A stretch of 64,000 bases of DNA from Burkholderia seminalis DSM 23518 (GCF_902832885.1 NZ_CADFDK010000009.1:124001-188000); one strand, 5' to 3'; counted from the stretch's first letter, positions 41,714 to 51,087 are shown. Numbers and translations are program-made. Notes: generated by a model not told the origin, from the letters alone.

Positions 41714-42514
41714 TTACCGTGCGTCGATTGTCGATGTCCCCCCGTTCTCCATATACCGTCCAGGCGTCGTCCCCAACGCCCGCCGGAACATGTCGATGAA
41801 CGCGCTCACGTTGTCGTACCCGAGATCGAGCGCGATCGTCGTCACCGGCACGTCATCGGCGATTCTCTCCAGCGCCCGCAGCAACCTGGCCTGCTGACGC
41901 CACTGCGCGAACGTCAGCCCCGTCTCGGCGACGAAGCGGCGGCTCATCGTTCGCGCACTGATGCCGGCCCATGCGGCCCATTCCTCCAGCCGCCGGTTGT
42001 CCGCGAGATTCGTGGCCAGCGCATCGGTGATCTTCATCAGCCGCGCGTCTCGCGGCCGTACCAGTCCCAGCGCCTCGACCTCCGACGACGCGATTTCGTC
42101 GAGGATCACGTCGGCGATGCGCGTTTGCGCGGCATCCAGTTCCGAATCGCCCCAGCTTGCCGCGCGCTGCACGGCTTCACGCAGCAGCGGTGTCGTGCGG
42201 ATCGCGCGCGGCGCGGCCGGCAGTGCCGCGCAGCGTGCTTCGGCGACGAACGCCGACCAGCCGGAAATCGGCCCGAACGAACGCAACGAATGCCGGCAAT
42301 GCGGCGGAATCCAGATCGCGTGAATGGCCGGCACGACCCAGGCCTGGTCATCGAGGCCGATCGTCAGCAGCCCGCTCAGCGCGCCGACGAGCTGGCCGCG
42401 CGCATGCGAATGCGGCGCGGTCACGCGCGGGTCGCGTTGCGACAGCACGGCGGCGACCACGAACGGGCCGTCGTCGGACGTGACGAATCGGGCGGGCAGA
42501 AGCGGATCGGACAT
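41714..42514 (-). CDS. AraC-family transcriptional regulator
   Basis: 266 aa from ATG 42514 (MSDPLLPARFV); upstream in-frame sequence to 42670 is not family-like. An N-terminal cupin (HSHARGQLVGALSGLLTIGLDD, then IHAIWIPPHCRHSLRSFG) senses a ligand; two helix-turn-helix motifs are at the C-terminus (LEEWAAWAGISARTMSRRFVAETGLTF and VTTIALDLGYDNVSAFIDMFRRALGTTPGRY). Divergent from the 42610 gene and the MDR oxidoreductase, which it may control. Convergent with hpaI across a 238-nt gap without a clear terminator. Confidence 0.9.
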   Translation of the reverse strand: MSDPLLPARFVTSDDGPFVVAAVLSQRDPRVTAPHSHARGQLVGALSGLLTIGLDDQAWVVPAIHAIWIPPHCRHSLRSFGPISGWSAFVAEARCAALPAAPRAIRTTPLLREAVQRAASWGDSELDAAQTRIADVILDEIASSEVEALGLVRPRDARLMKITDALATNLADNRRLEEWAAWAGISARTMSRRFVAETGLTFAQWRQQARLLRALERIADDVPVTTIALDLGYDNVSAFIDMFRRALGTTPGRYMENGGTSTIDAR

Positions 42515-42609
42515 GGCCGGATATCGGTATCGAATGGCTGTTATACCGGAGATTGGCCGGCTTCGCACGCCTACACTGCATCCATCGATGACAACCGGAG
42601 TACGACGCG

Positions 42610-42861
42610 ATGCGAGCCGAACAGATGCTTCCCGACCATGCCGACCGGATCGAAACCGGCGGAACGACAATCCGCAAGGGGACCGTCGGCGCGTTCCTGG
42701 TCAACGCGCGCGTGTTGACCGACCCGCACGCCGAGCCCGCCGACCGGGCGCGCGCGGAGGCCGACGCGATCGACGCATTGCCGGCGCTGCGCGCGCTCGG
42801 CCTGTTCGACGTGCTGGAAGTGCGCGATCCCGCGCTGCGCGCGTGGCTCGACGCACGCTGA
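42610..42861 (+). CDS. Hypothetical protein, 83 aa
   Basis: Not recognised. Acidic, soluble, with IRKGTVGAFLVNARVL, an Ala-rich helix PADRARAEADAIDALPALRALG and FDVLEVRDPALRAWLDAR at the end. No signal peptide. It is 46 nt upstream of a quinone-oxidoreductase-like gene on the same strand and divergent from an AraC regulator, so co-transcription with the oxidoreductase is likely. A weak GGAG lies about ten bases before the ATG. Confidence 0.65.
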   Translation: MRAEQMLPDHADRIETGGTTIRKGTVGAFLVNARVLTDPHAEPADRARAEADAIDALPALRALGLFDVLEVRDPALRAWLDAR

Positions 42862-42907
42862 TGCGCAGCTGAACCGTCGATCGAGATCCCCGATTCAAGG
42901 AGTCACC

Positions 42908-43873
42908 ATGAAAGCAGCAGTCGTGACGGGCGCCGGCGAGCGTCCCGTTCAGATGGAATTCGATGCGCCGCGCGCGATGCCGGGCCACAGCCTGATCGAC
43001 GTGACGGCGTCCGCGCTGAGCCGGCTCGCGCAGGCGCGCGCGGCCGGCACGCATTACTCGTCGGACGGGCGTTATCCGTTCGTCGTCGGCGTCGACGGGG
43101 TGGGTCGCCGTCTCGACGACGGGCAGCGCGTCTACTTCTTCGGCGCACCCGCCCCGTTCGGCGCGATGGCCGAGCGGACGATCGCGCCCGATACGCGGTG
43201 CGTGCCGCTGCCCGATTCGCTCGACGACGTCACGGCGGCGGCGATCGCGATTCCCGGGATGTCGTCGTGGGCGGCGCTGACCGAGCGCGCGCGGCTCGTC
43301 GCGGGCGAGACGGTACTCGTCAACGGTGCGACGGGTACGTCGGGGCGGCTGGCAGTGCGGATCGCGAAGCATCTCGGCGCCGCGAAGGTGATCGCGACGG
43401 GCCGCAACGCAGCCGCGCTGCAGGCGTTGCCGAGCGCCGGTGCGGATGCGGTCGTGTCGCTGCAGCAGGACGACGCACATCTGGCACGCGCGCTCGAACC
43501 GCATTTCCGTGAAGGTGTGGACGTCGTGCTCGACTATCTGTGGGGCGCCAGCGCGCAGACGCTGTTGCTTGCCGCCGCGAAGGCGACGCCCGACGGCCGC
43601 CGGCTGCGATTCGTGCAGATCGGCTCGATCGGCGGCGCGGACGTGCTGCTGCCAGGCGCGGTGCTGCGGGCGACCGCGATCGAACTGATGGGCAGCGGCA
43701 TCGGCAGCGTATCGCTGCCCCGCTTGCTGGCGTCGGTGCGCGGTGTGTTCGACGCGGCCGGGCCGGCCGGCCTCGCGATCGACACGCGCACGGTGCCGCT
43801 GTCGGCCGTGGGCGAACACTGGGGCGATACGAACAGTCTCGTGCGCCCGGTGTTCACGATGCGCGGCGAGTGA
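42908..43873 (+). CDS. Medium-chain dehydrogenase/reductase, quinone-oxidoreductase-like
   Basis: 321 aa after AAGGAGTCACC. The N-terminal GroES-like domain is followed by the NADPH-binding LVNGATGTSGRLAVRIAKHLGAAKVIATGR (about 137-166) and the VDVVLDYLWGASAQTLLLAA segment. No zinc-ligand Cys or His set of the alcohol dehydrogenases is present, so it belongs to the zinc-free quinone-oxidoreductase branch. Electron acceptor unknown. The N-terminus is short for the family. Confidence 0.85.
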   Translation: MKAAVVTGAGERPVQMEFDAPRAMPGHSLIDVTASALSRLAQARAAGTHYSSDGRYPFVVGVDGVGRRLDDGQRVYFFGAPAPFGAMAERTIAPDTRCVPLPDSLDDVTAAAIAIPGMSSWAALTERARLVAGETVLVNGATGTSGRLAVRIAKHLGAAKVIATGRNAAALQALPSAGADAVVSLQQDDAHLARALEPHFREGVDVVLDYLWGASAQTLLLAAAKATPDGRRLRFVQIGSIGGADVLLPGAVLRATAIELMGSGIGSVSLPRLLASVRGVFDAAGPAGLAIDTRTVPLSAVGEHWGDTNSLVRPVFTMRGE

Positions 43874-44014
43874 GCGGCGCATCGAAACGCAGCGCGCCGG
43901 ACGTGACGCGAGGGGCACGCTGGGCGGCGGCGGCCGGCGGTTCGCCGCGATGCCGCCGCGCGTGGCCTGGCTGAACGGCGGTCGACCGACTGCCGCCGCC
44001 CGCCGGCCCGGGTG

Positions 44015-45106
44015 TCAGAACCGCTGCTGGATCCCCGCCGTGACGCCGACCTGGGTCGTGCCGTATCCCGCGAAATCGCGCGACACGCCAACCTTCTGGT
44101 CGTGTTTCGCGATCGCGAACGCGCCGGCCGCGTACAGCACCGTGCGCTTCGACAGCGCGTAGTTCGCGCGCATCGACACCAGCGTCGGATCGGCATCGCT
44201 GCCGCCCTTGATGTTCTGGTGATAGACGGCCGCGATCAGCGAGAACGCCGGCGTGAACTGATACGACCCGCCGAGCCAGTACGTGTCGCTCAGCTGGTTC
44301 GCCGCCGTGGTGCGGAACGTGCGTTTGTAGTTGCGGTAGCCGGCCATCGTCTTCAGGTTGCCGAAGTCGTAGCTCAGGCCGGCATGGACGCCCTGGATAT
44401 AGTTGACCGTATCGGCCGGCGTGACGCTGTCGGCCGCGCCGTTCTGCCGATCGAACGTGACGACCGCCGCGAACGGGCCTTTCTCGTAGCCGACCGCGAA
44501 GTCGTATTTCGAGCTGGTCTTCACGCTGCCCGGCACGTTGCCGAAGCCGTACAACGCGCCGAACTTGAAGCCGCTGAATTCGCCGTCGTAGCGCACCGCG
44601 TTCGACGAGCGCGTGAACATGCCGTCCTTGCGGCCGCCCGTCGCCGTCGACGCCGAGGCCCACGAGTAGTTCTGCGCGTAACCCATCGGGTCGAACGGCA
44701 GCATGTAGTCGTAGGTGACGGTGTAGTTGCGGCCGAGCGTCAGTTCGCCCCATTTGCTCTTCAGGCCGACCGTCGCGCGGCGCGCGAAGATCGAGTCGGG
44801 GCCGTCGTCGAGCGCGCCGTTCGCGAGGTCGATCCCGCTTTCGAGTCGGAACACGGCCTTCAGCCCGCCGCCGAGATCCTCGACGCCGCGCAAGCCCCAG
44901 CGCGAGGTGTTCTTGTTGCCCGACTTGAGCTTGACCGAACTGCCGCCTTCGGGCGCCGCATGGTTCGTGTATTCGATGCCGGCATCCATGATCCCGTACA
45001 TCGTGACCGACGACTGCGCGTGCGCGGCGCCTGCCGCGAGTCCGGCGACGGCGGCCGATCCGGTCAGGACGGCGGCGCGAAGGGAACGCTCTGCGCGTGA
45101 TTTCAT
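44015..45106 (-). CDS. Outer-membrane porin, OmpC/Gram-negative trimeric type
   Basis: 363 aa from ATG 45106, with AAGGAGACACC upstream. Signal peptide (about 1-30, ending AAHAQ) then SSVTMYGIMDAGIEYTNH, the usual first strand of Burkholderia porins. The L3-type region FARRATVGLKSKWGELTLGRNYTVTYDYML and the C-terminal strand TQVGVTAGIQQRF, ending in Phe, are clear. It forms a 16-stranded trimeric channel. It lies 142 nt downstream of the ABC importer genes on the same strand; a hairpin (45167-45190) separates them. Confidence 0.95.
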   Translation of the reverse strand: MKSRAERSLRAAVLTGSAAVAGLAAGAAHAQSSVTMYGIMDAGIEYTNHAAPEGGSSVKLKSGNKNTSRWGLRGVEDLGGGLKAVFRLESGIDLANGALDDGPDSIFARRATVGLKSKWGELTLGRNYTVTYDYMLPFDPMGYAQNYSWASASTATGGRKDGMFTRSSNAVRYDGEFSGFKFGALYGFGNVPGSVKTSSKYDFAVGYEKGPFAAVVTFDRQNGAADSVTPADTVNYIQGVHAGLSYDFGNLKTMAGYRNYKRTFRTTAANQLSDTYWLGGSYQFTPAFSLIAAVYHQNIKGGSDADPTLVSMRANYALSKRTVLYAAGAFAIAKHDQKVGVSRDFAGYGTTQVGVTAGIQQRF

Positions 45107-45166
45107 TGACGGTGTCTCCTTGGTTCTTGTGGGTTGGGTGAGTCGGTTAGGCGCGCATCCGCCCGC

Positions 45167-45190
45167 GGCGGACACCGGGAGGCGTCCGCC
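45167..45190 (-). terminator. Hairpin after the ABC transporter operon
   Basis: GGCGGAC (45167-45173) pairs with GTCCGCC (45184-45190), 7 bp with a 10-nt loop, between the ATPase gene stop and the porin start. No T-run. Could be a terminator, attenuator or mRNA end stabiliser. Confidence 0.35.
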
Positions 45191-45248
45191 GGACGGGAAG
45201 TCCATGCGTGGCGGGATGCGCGGCGGCACGTGAGCCGCCGCGACCGGG

Positions 45249-46316
45249 TCAGCCCGCTTTCGCGAACGCCCAGCAGTCGTTGGTCGGGAATTCGATCCAG
45301 TGCTTGCCGGCCGCGCGCGGCACGTGGCCGAACGCGCGCAGGCGCATGTCGCCGCAATGGAACAGGTATTCCCAGCGGTCGCCGAGATACATCGACGTGA
45401 CGAGGTCGGCCTGCAGCCGGTTCGCGCCCGGGCCGTCGGTGACCTGCACGCGTTCGAGGCGGATCACGGCCTGCGCGTCCTGGCCCGGCGCGAGCGTGTC
45501 GCGGGCCAGCGCCCGCAGTTCCCAGCCGTCGCCGGCGAGCGTCACGCATTCGCCGTCGATCGCGGCGACGCGCGCATCGATCCGGTTGTTGCTGCCCATG
45601 AATTCGGCGGTGTACAGCGAGCGCGGCGCGCCGTACAGCTCGGCCGGCGTGCCTTCCTGTTCGATGCGGCCGTTGCGCAGCAGCAGGATGCGGTCGGACA
45701 TCGCCATCGCCTCGGTCTGGTCGTGCGTCACGCACAGGGCCGACAGCCCGAGCGACACGATCAGCTCGCGCAGCCACGCACGCGCTTCCTCGCGCAGCTT
45801 CGCGTCGAGGTTCGACAGCGGCTCGTCGAGCAGGATCACCGGCGGGTTGTAGACGAGCGCGCGTGCGATCGCGACGCGCTGCTGCTGGCCGCCCGACAGC
45901 TGGTGCGGAAAACGTTCCGCGAGATGGCCGAGGCCGAGCTGATCGAGCGCGGTCTGCACGCGGCGCTTCTGTTCGGCCAGGGCGACGCGGCGCAGCTTCA
46001 GTCCGTAGCCGACGTTGTCGGCGACGGTGCGGTGCGGCCACAGCGCGTACGACTGGAACACGAGGCCGAGCGAGCGCTGCTCGACGGGCAGGTCGACGCG
46101 TTTCGCGCCGTCGAAGAACACGCGGTCGTCGAGCTGGATGCGGCCGTCGGACGGCTGTTCGAGGCCGGCCACCGCGCGCAGCAGCGTGGTCTTGCCGCTG
46201 CCCGACGCGCCGAGCAGGCACACGACTTCGCCGGCCTTCAGTTCGAACGACACGCCCTTGAGGATCGGATTGGCGCCGTAGCTGAGGTGCAGGTCGTCGA
46301 CGATGAGCTTATCCAT
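45249..46316 (-). CDS. ABC transporter ATPase, Fe(3+)/sugar-phosphate/polyamine importer type
   Basis: 355 aa. Walker A GASGSGKTTLL (~36-46), Q-loop FQSYALWPH, signature LSGGQQQRVAIARAL, Walker B VILLDEPLSNLD and H-loop CVTHDQTEAMA. The C-terminal TOBE/OB domain (about 240-355) fits the FbpC/PotA/AfuC group. Its start overlaps the permease stop by 8 bp (46309-46316). It powers import by the adjacent permease and binding protein. Confidence 0.93.
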   Translation of the reverse strand: MDKLIVDDLHLSYGANPILKGVSFELKAGEVVCLLGASGSGKTTLLRAVAGLEQPSDGRIQLDDRVFFDGAKRVDLPVEQRSLGLVFQSYALWPHRTVADNVGYGLKLRRVALAEQKRRVQTALDQLGLGHLAERFPHQLSGGQQQRVAIARALVYNPPVILLDEPLSNLDAKLREEARAWLRELIVSLGLSALCVTHDQTEAMAMSDRILLLRNGRIEQEGTPAELYGAPRSLYTAEFMGSNNRIDARVAAIDGECVTLAGDGWELRALARDTLAPGQDAQAVIRLERVQVTDGPGANRLQADLVTSMYLGDRWEYLFHCGDMRLRAFGHVPRAAGKHWIEFPTNDCWAFAKAG

Positions 46317-48081
46317 GAAGTTTCACTCCGAAGCGCAGGGCCACGCCAAGACCGGCGCCGACCATCGCGATGTTGATGACAGAAAGCGCGGCGACCTGGT
46401 CGACGGCGCCGGTCGCCCACAGCGACACGAGCAGCGCGCCGATCACTTCGGTGCCGGGCGACAGCAGGTAGACGGCCGTCGAGTATTCGCGCTCGAAGAT
46501 CATGAAGATCAGCAGCCACGCGGCGAGCAGGCCGAAGCGCACGAGCGGCAGTGTCACGTCGAGCGACACGCGGCTGCGCGTCGCGCCGACGCTGCGGCCG
46601 GCTTCCTCGAGTTCCGGGCCGACCTGCAGCAGCGCGCTCTGGATGAGGCGCATCCCGTACGCGAGCCACACGACCGTGTACGCGATCCAGATGCTCCACA
46701 TCGAGTTCTTCAGTTCGCGCAGGCCTGGCACGAACAGGAAGATCCACAGGAACGCGAGACCGGCGAGCAGGCCCGGCACCGCGCGCGGCAGCAGCACGAG
46801 GTAGTCGAGCAGCTTGGTCGCCCAGTCGGGGCGGCGGTGGCCGGCGAACGCGACGAGCGAGTAGAAGCCGATCGCGAGCGCGCCGCCGATCACGCCGATG
46901 CCGAGCGTGTTGACGATCGCGCGCACCAGGTTGTCCTGCTCGAACAGCTCGATGAAGTTCGACAGCGTCAGCACTTCGGCGAGCGCGACGCCTTCGCCCC
47001 AGTTGGTCACGAATGCGCGCAGCACGATGCCCGAGATCGGCACGATCACGGTCAGCATCAGCCACAGTACGACGATCGCGAGCGCGACCCAGCGCCACAC
47101 GCCGAGCGGCAGCACCGTCGTCCGGCCGGCCTTGCCCTTCACGGTGACGAAGCGGTTCGCGGTCTTCAGCAGGCGGCGCTGCAGCAGCACGAGCGGGAAC
47201 GTGATCGCGACGATGCACACGGCGACCGCGGCCATCAGGTGATACGACGGCACGCCGAGCTTGTTGGTCAGCTTGTACAGGTAGGTCGCGAGCACCAGGT
47301 GGCCTTCCGGATCGCCGAGCACGAGCGGCAGCCCGAACACTTCGAAGCCGAGGAAGAACACGAGCACGCCGGCGAACAGCAGCGCGGGCATCGTCATCGG
47401 CAGGCTCACGTCGAGCGCGACGCGGAACGGGCGGGCGCCCGCCACGCGCGCGGCTTCCTCGACGTCCGAGCCGAGGTTGCGCAACGCGGCCGACGAATAC
47501 AGGTACACGTGCGGCACGTGCGTGAGGCCGACGATCACCGTGATCGCGAAGACCGAGTACACGTTCCAGGGGATGTTCTGTACCCCGAACAGTTCCTTGA
47601 ACCACACCGAGTAGAAGCCGACCGGTCCGGCCGCGACCACGTAGCCGAACGCGAGCACCATCGGCGACACGAACACGGGCGTGAGCAGCAGCGGTTCGAG
47701 CCAGCGACGGCCGGGCAGGTCGGTGCGCACCATCAGGAACGCGAGGATGCCGCCGAGCGGGATCGAGATGAACAGCATCCCGCCGGCGATGATGAACGAG
47801 TTCTTCACGGCCGACCAGAAATCGGGATCGCTGAAGACGAAACGGAAGCCGTCGATGCCGAGCGTCTTGTTCGCGTCGAAGAACGGCGCGGACAGCAGGC
47901 TCTGGAACAGGATGAAGCCGAGCGGCAGTGCGACCGCGATGGTGAGTACCGCGACGACGATCCAGCGCAGCATGCCGGCGAGCGGCTGCAGGCTGTTGAC
48001 CGGCAGCGCGGGAATCGCGTCGCGCGGGCCGGCGGCGGGTGGCGCGGCCGGTGCCGTGCCGGGGGTGCTGGTTGAAAGCAT
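46309..48081 (-). CDS. ABC transporter permease, two fused halves (FbpB/AfuB type)
   Basis: 590 aa with about twelve membrane segments in two binding-protein-dependent transport domains. EAA-type loops are EEAARVAGARPFRVALDVSLPM in the first half and EEAGRSVGATRSRVSLDVTLPL in the second, both contacting the ATPase. Fused permeases of this length are typical of ferric-ion and AfuABC-like importers. The N-terminal ~40 residues are Pro/Ala-rich. Downstream of the binding-protein gene by 113 nt including a 10-bp hairpin. Confidence 0.93.
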   Translation of the reverse strand: MLSTSTPGTAPAAPPAAGPRDAIPALPVNSLQPLAGMLRWIVVAVLTIAVALPLGFILFQSLLSAPFFDANKTLGIDGFRFVFSDPDFWSAVKNSFIIAGGMLFISIPLGGILAFLMVRTDLPGRRWLEPLLLTPVFVSPMVLAFGYVVAAGPVGFYSVWFKELFGVQNIPWNVYSVFAITVIVGLTHVPHVYLYSSAALRNLGSDVEEAARVAGARPFRVALDVSLPMTMPALLFAGVLVFFLGFEVFGLPLVLGDPEGHLVLATYLYKLTNKLGVPSYHLMAAVAVCIVAITFPLVLLQRRLLKTANRFVTVKGKAGRTTVLPLGVWRWVALAIVVLWLMLTVIVPISGIVLRAFVTNWGEGVALAEVLTLSNFIELFEQDNLVRAIVNTLGIGVIGGALAIGFYSLVAFAGHRRPDWATKLLDYLVLLPRAVPGLLAGLAFLWIFLFVPGLRELKNSMWSIWIAYTVVWLAYGMRLIQSALLQVGPELEEAGRSVGATRSRVSLDVTLPLVRFGLLAAWLLIFMIFEREYSTAVYLLSPGTEVIGALLVSLWATGAVDQVAALSVINIAMVGAGLGVALRFGVKLHG

Positions 48082-48137
48082 GAGTTCGCCCCTGCGGCCA
48101 TCCGGATGGCCGCCTCAAGGAAGTCGGTAAGGGGAAG

Positions 48138-48167
48138 GGCCGCCCGCGCGACGTGCGGCGGGCGGCC
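48138..48167 (-). repeat. Intercistronic 10-bp hairpin
   Basis: GGCCGCCCGC (48138-48147) pairs perfectly with GCGGGCGGCC (48158-48167). It sits between the binding-protein and permease genes; read on the minus strand it is followed by CTTCCCCTTA. Such hairpins commonly raise the ratio of binding-protein transcript to membrane-component transcript. Confidence 0.6.
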
Positions 48168-48194
48168 GTGGGTCGGCCGGAGCCGGTCAGCGGA

Positions 48195-49295
48195 TCAGCT
48201 CTTGATCGCCTGCTGCCATTGCTTCAGGAACGCGAGCCGCTTCGACTGGTCCAGATAGACGAGCAGGCCGGTGCCGATCTGGATCGGCTTCAGCGAATCG
48301 CCGAGTTCCTTCGTGAGGCTCGCGGCCGACGTCTCGCCGGTCACGTCCGTGCGGATCGCGTACAGGTTCGCCTGGTTCGCGATCATGGTCTGGCCGCGTT
48401 TCGACAGCAGGTAGTCCACCCACAGCTTGGCGGCGTTCGGGTTTTTCGCCTTCTTCGAGATGGTGGCGAGGCGGCTCACGATCTGCGTGTAGTCCTTCGG
48501 AAACACGTATCCGATGGACTTGTCCTTCTTCGCCTTCGCGTACGCATACGAACCGATGATGTTGTAGCCGATCAGGTTCTCGCCCGACGAGATGCGCTCC
48601 ATCATCGCGCCGGTGCTCGACTGCAGCTTCGGGCCCGTCGCGCCGATCGCCTTCACGAGTTCCCACGTGACCTTCTCGTTCAGGTGCGCGTCCTGCGTCA
48701 GCGCGTTGAAGCCGACGCCGGATTTCTCGACGTCGTACGTCGTGAGCTTGCCCTTGAACTTGTCCGGTTGCGACGCGAGCAGCTTGATCAGCTCGGCGCG
48801 CGTCTTCGGCACTTCGTTCTCGGGGATCAGGCGCTTGTTGTAGACGATCGCGAGCGGCTCGAAGGTCGTGCCGTACGCCTGCTTCTGGTACTGCGCCCAT
48901 TGCGGCACGTTCGGGCTTTCGGGCGAATCGTAGGCCGCCATCAGGCCGTCGTTGACGAGCTTGACCTGCAGGTCCATCGCGGAGCTCCACAGCACGTCGG
49001 CGCTGGTGCTGCTCGCCGCGTTTTCGCTGATGTAGCGGTTGTACAGCTCGGTGCTGTTCATGTCGTTGTACTCGACCTTCACGCCGTACAGGCTTTCGAA
49101 GTCCTTGATCAGCGGGCGCACGAGGCCCGTGTCGGTCGTCGAGTAGACGATCAGCTTGCCTTCCTTCTTCGCGGCGTCGATCACGCCCTGGTAATTACCC
49201 GGATACCCGGCCGGAACCTGCGCGACGGCGCCGCCGGCGGCAGTGCCCAGGACGATCGCCAGTGCGGCGGCAACGCGCTTCGGTGCAAACGACAT
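48195..49295 (-). CDS. Periplasmic substrate-binding protein of AfuA/FbpA type
   Basis: 366 aa with a Sec signal (hydrophobic ~8-25, AVAQV). Type II binding-protein fold: GKLIVYSTTDTGLVRPLIKDFESLYGVKVEYNDMNSTELYNRY and AMDLQVKLVNDGLMAAYDSPE. The adjacent C-terminal Tyr pair that binds ferric ion in FbpA is not evident (IIGSYAYAKAKK is nearest), while AfuA-type relatives are known to bind sugar phosphates. Ferric ion, sugar phosphate or phosphonate are all possible. First gene of the importer operon. Confidence 0.88.
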   Translation of the reverse strand: MSFAPKRVAAALAIVLGTAAGGAVAQVPAGYPGNYQGVIDAAKKEGKLIVYSTTDTGLVRPLIKDFESLYGVKVEYNDMNSTELYNRYISENAASSTSADVLWSSAMDLQVKLVNDGLMAAYDSPESPNVPQWAQYQKQAYGTTFEPLAIVYNKRLIPENEVPKTRAELIKLLASQPDKFKGKLTTYDVEKSGVGFNALTQDAHLNEKVTWELVKAIGATGPKLQSSTGAMMERISSGENLIGYNIIGSYAYAKAKKDKSIGYVFPKDYTQIVSRLATISKKAKNPNAAKLWVDYLLSKRGQTMIANQANLYAIRTDVTGETSAASLTKELGDSLKPIQIGTGLLVYLDQSKRLAFLKQWQQAIKS

Positions 49296-49511
49296 GTCTT
49301 CCTCCAGTTATGCGTGGTGTTGTTCGAGTGACGCGGATGTTAATTGCGGGGCACTTTCAGCCTGCTTTCATTCCCGTTCACAATCGCGTCGTTTGCGTCA
49401 TGGATTTCCCGAGGTCGCGGCGGCCGCCGCCGCGGGTTGCGCGGCGTGCGGCATGGTTCGGACGGGAACAGAAGCGGGGCCGGGCAGGCGCGGGAACGCC
49501 CGCAACGACCG

Positions 49512-50984
49512 CTAGGCGGAGGCCGCCAGCAACTGGCCGAGGATCCGGCCGCCATGCCGTGCATGCGCGGCCGTCAGCGCGGAATATCCGACGACGACAC
49601 CCGCTTCACGCCGGGCGCTTCGGCAGAATTCGCGGATCGGCTGCAACGCGATGCCGGCCGCGCGGGCCCGGGCGACAACCGTCGCGTCGTCCGTCCCGGG
49701 CGGCAGCCACAGCACGAAATGAAAGCCCGCGTGCTCGCCGGATACCGCGAACCGTCCGCCGGCGTGCTTCGCCAGCTGCTCGAGCACGATGTCGCGCCGC
49801 TGGCGGTACGCGTGCCGCGCGGCGCGCAGGTGCTTCGCGAAATCGCCGCTGGCGATGAAGCGGGCCAGCGCCAGTTGCGGCGCTGCGCCGACCGCGCGCG
49901 CGGTCGCATGCCACACGGCCGACAGCGCCGGCCGCAGCGCTTTCGGTACGACCATGAAGCCGATGCGCAGCCCCGAGAACAGCGTCTTGTTGAACGAGCC
50001 GCAGTAGATCACGCGGTCGCACGCGTCGAGCGATTTCAGCGCGGGCAGCGGGGCGGTCTGGTAGCTGAATTCGCCGTCGTAGTCGTCTTCGACGATCCAC
50101 GCGCGGCCGCGCTGCGCCCAGTCGAGCAGTTCGAGCCGGCGCGACACCGACATCGTGACGCCGAGCGGTGCCTGATGCGCGGGCGTCACGTAGACGGCAC
50201 GCGCATCGGGATGCCGGTGCAGCGACGCCGTGTCGATGCCTTCCCGATCGACCGGCACGTCGATCACGGTCGCGCCCGCGATCGTGAAGATCTGCCACGC
50301 CGACACGTAGCCGGGATCTTCCATCAGCACCGTCGAGCCCGGCGCGAGCACCGTGCGCGCGACGAGGTCGATCGAATGGCGGATGCCGGTCGTGATGAAG
50401 ATGTCGCCGGCGTCGCACGGAATGCCGCGATATTCGCGCAGGTACGCGGCGATTTCGTCGCGGAGGCTGTCGACGCCTTGCGCGGGCGTCGCGCCGAGCT
50501 CGTTGGCCGTCGCGGCAAGCAGGCTCGCGCCGAGCGCCTTCTTCCATTGCTGCATCGGCATCAGGCCGGGATCGGCGAGCCGCGCGACGAACGGGACGCC
50601 CGGGCGCACGCCGTGTTCGGATTCGGACTCGTCCGGGCCGCCTGCCGGCTCGCGGTGTGCGTTGCCGGGACGAGGCTGCGCGGCCGCGCGCAGATAGCTG
50701 TCCGGCACCACCGCGCAGACGCGCGTGCCGGACCCTCGCGTGCGGGCGATGTAGCCCTCGGCGCACAGGATGTCGTACGCCGCTTCGACGGTGCCGCGCG
50801 CGATGTCCCAGCGCACGGCCAGCGTCCGGCTGGACGGCAGCGGGCTGTCGGCAGGCAGCAGGCGCTTCAGGATCGCGTCGCGAATCGTGTCGGCAATGCA
50901 TTCCTGCTTCGACGACGGGCTGCCGGCCGACAGCCCGGAAGGGCGCGGCAGATCGAGCGGAATCGCGGCTTTGCCTCGCGGCAT
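49512..50984 (-). CDS. MocR-type GntR/aminotransferase transcriptional regulator
   Basis: 490 aa. An N-terminal GntR winged helix (~25-95: IADTIRDAILKRLLPADSPLPSSRTLAVRWDIARGTVEAAYD) is joined by a ~40-residue linker to a fold-type I aminotransferase domain. The PLP-binding Lys is in SFNKTLFSGLRIG; EDDYDGEF binds the cofactor ring. MocR proteins sense amines or PLP-linked amino compounds. It is divergent from a Bcr/CflA exporter; three TGGTC repeats at 12-bp spacing lie between them. Confidence 0.92.
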   Translation of the reverse strand: MPRGKAAIPLDLPRPSGLSAGSPSSKQECIADTIRDAILKRLLPADSPLPSSRTLAVRWDIARGTVEAAYDILCAEGYIARTRGSGTRVCAVVPDSYLRAAAQPRPGNAHREPAGGPDESESEHGVRPGVPFVARLADPGLMPMQQWKKALGASLLAATANELGATPAQGVDSLRDEIAAYLREYRGIPCDAGDIFITTGIRHSIDLVARTVLAPGSTVLMEDPGYVSAWQIFTIAGATVIDVPVDREGIDTASLHRHPDARAVYVTPAHQAPLGVTMSVSRRLELLDWAQRGRAWIVEDDYDGEFSYQTAPLPALKSLDACDRVIYCGSFNKTLFSGLRIGFMVVPKALRPALSAVWHATARAVGAAPQLALARFIASGDFAKHLRAARHAYRQRRDIVLEQLAKHAGGRFAVSGEHAGFHFVLWLPPGTDDATVVARARAAGIALQPIREFCRSARREAGVVVGYSALTAAHARHGGRILGQLLAASA

Positions 50985-50986
50985 AG

Positions 50987-51016
50987 TGGTCCAGTCGGTG
51001 GTCGATTTAATGGTCC
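50987..51016. promoter_or_regulatory. Three 12-bp-spaced TGGTC repeats, candidate MocR operator
   Basis: TGGTCC (50987-50992), TGGTCG (50999-51004) and TGGTCC (51011-51016) start exactly 12 bp apart. Direct repeats are the usual binding targets of MocR dimers. They lie in the 103-nt region between the divergent regulator and exporter genes, immediately upstream of the regulator's start. Confidence 0.6.
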
Positions 51017-51087
51017 TTCAGCTTATATCACTTTCCCCTTAGATTGCTGTCGACCCTTTCTCCTCGGACCGGAAACGGACTTGCCGC

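Noticed and set aside
46303-48075. 590-codon plus-strand frame opposite the ABC permease
   Set aside because: Low-complexity His/Arg/Glu/Gln-rich mirror of a membrane protein; not a real gene.
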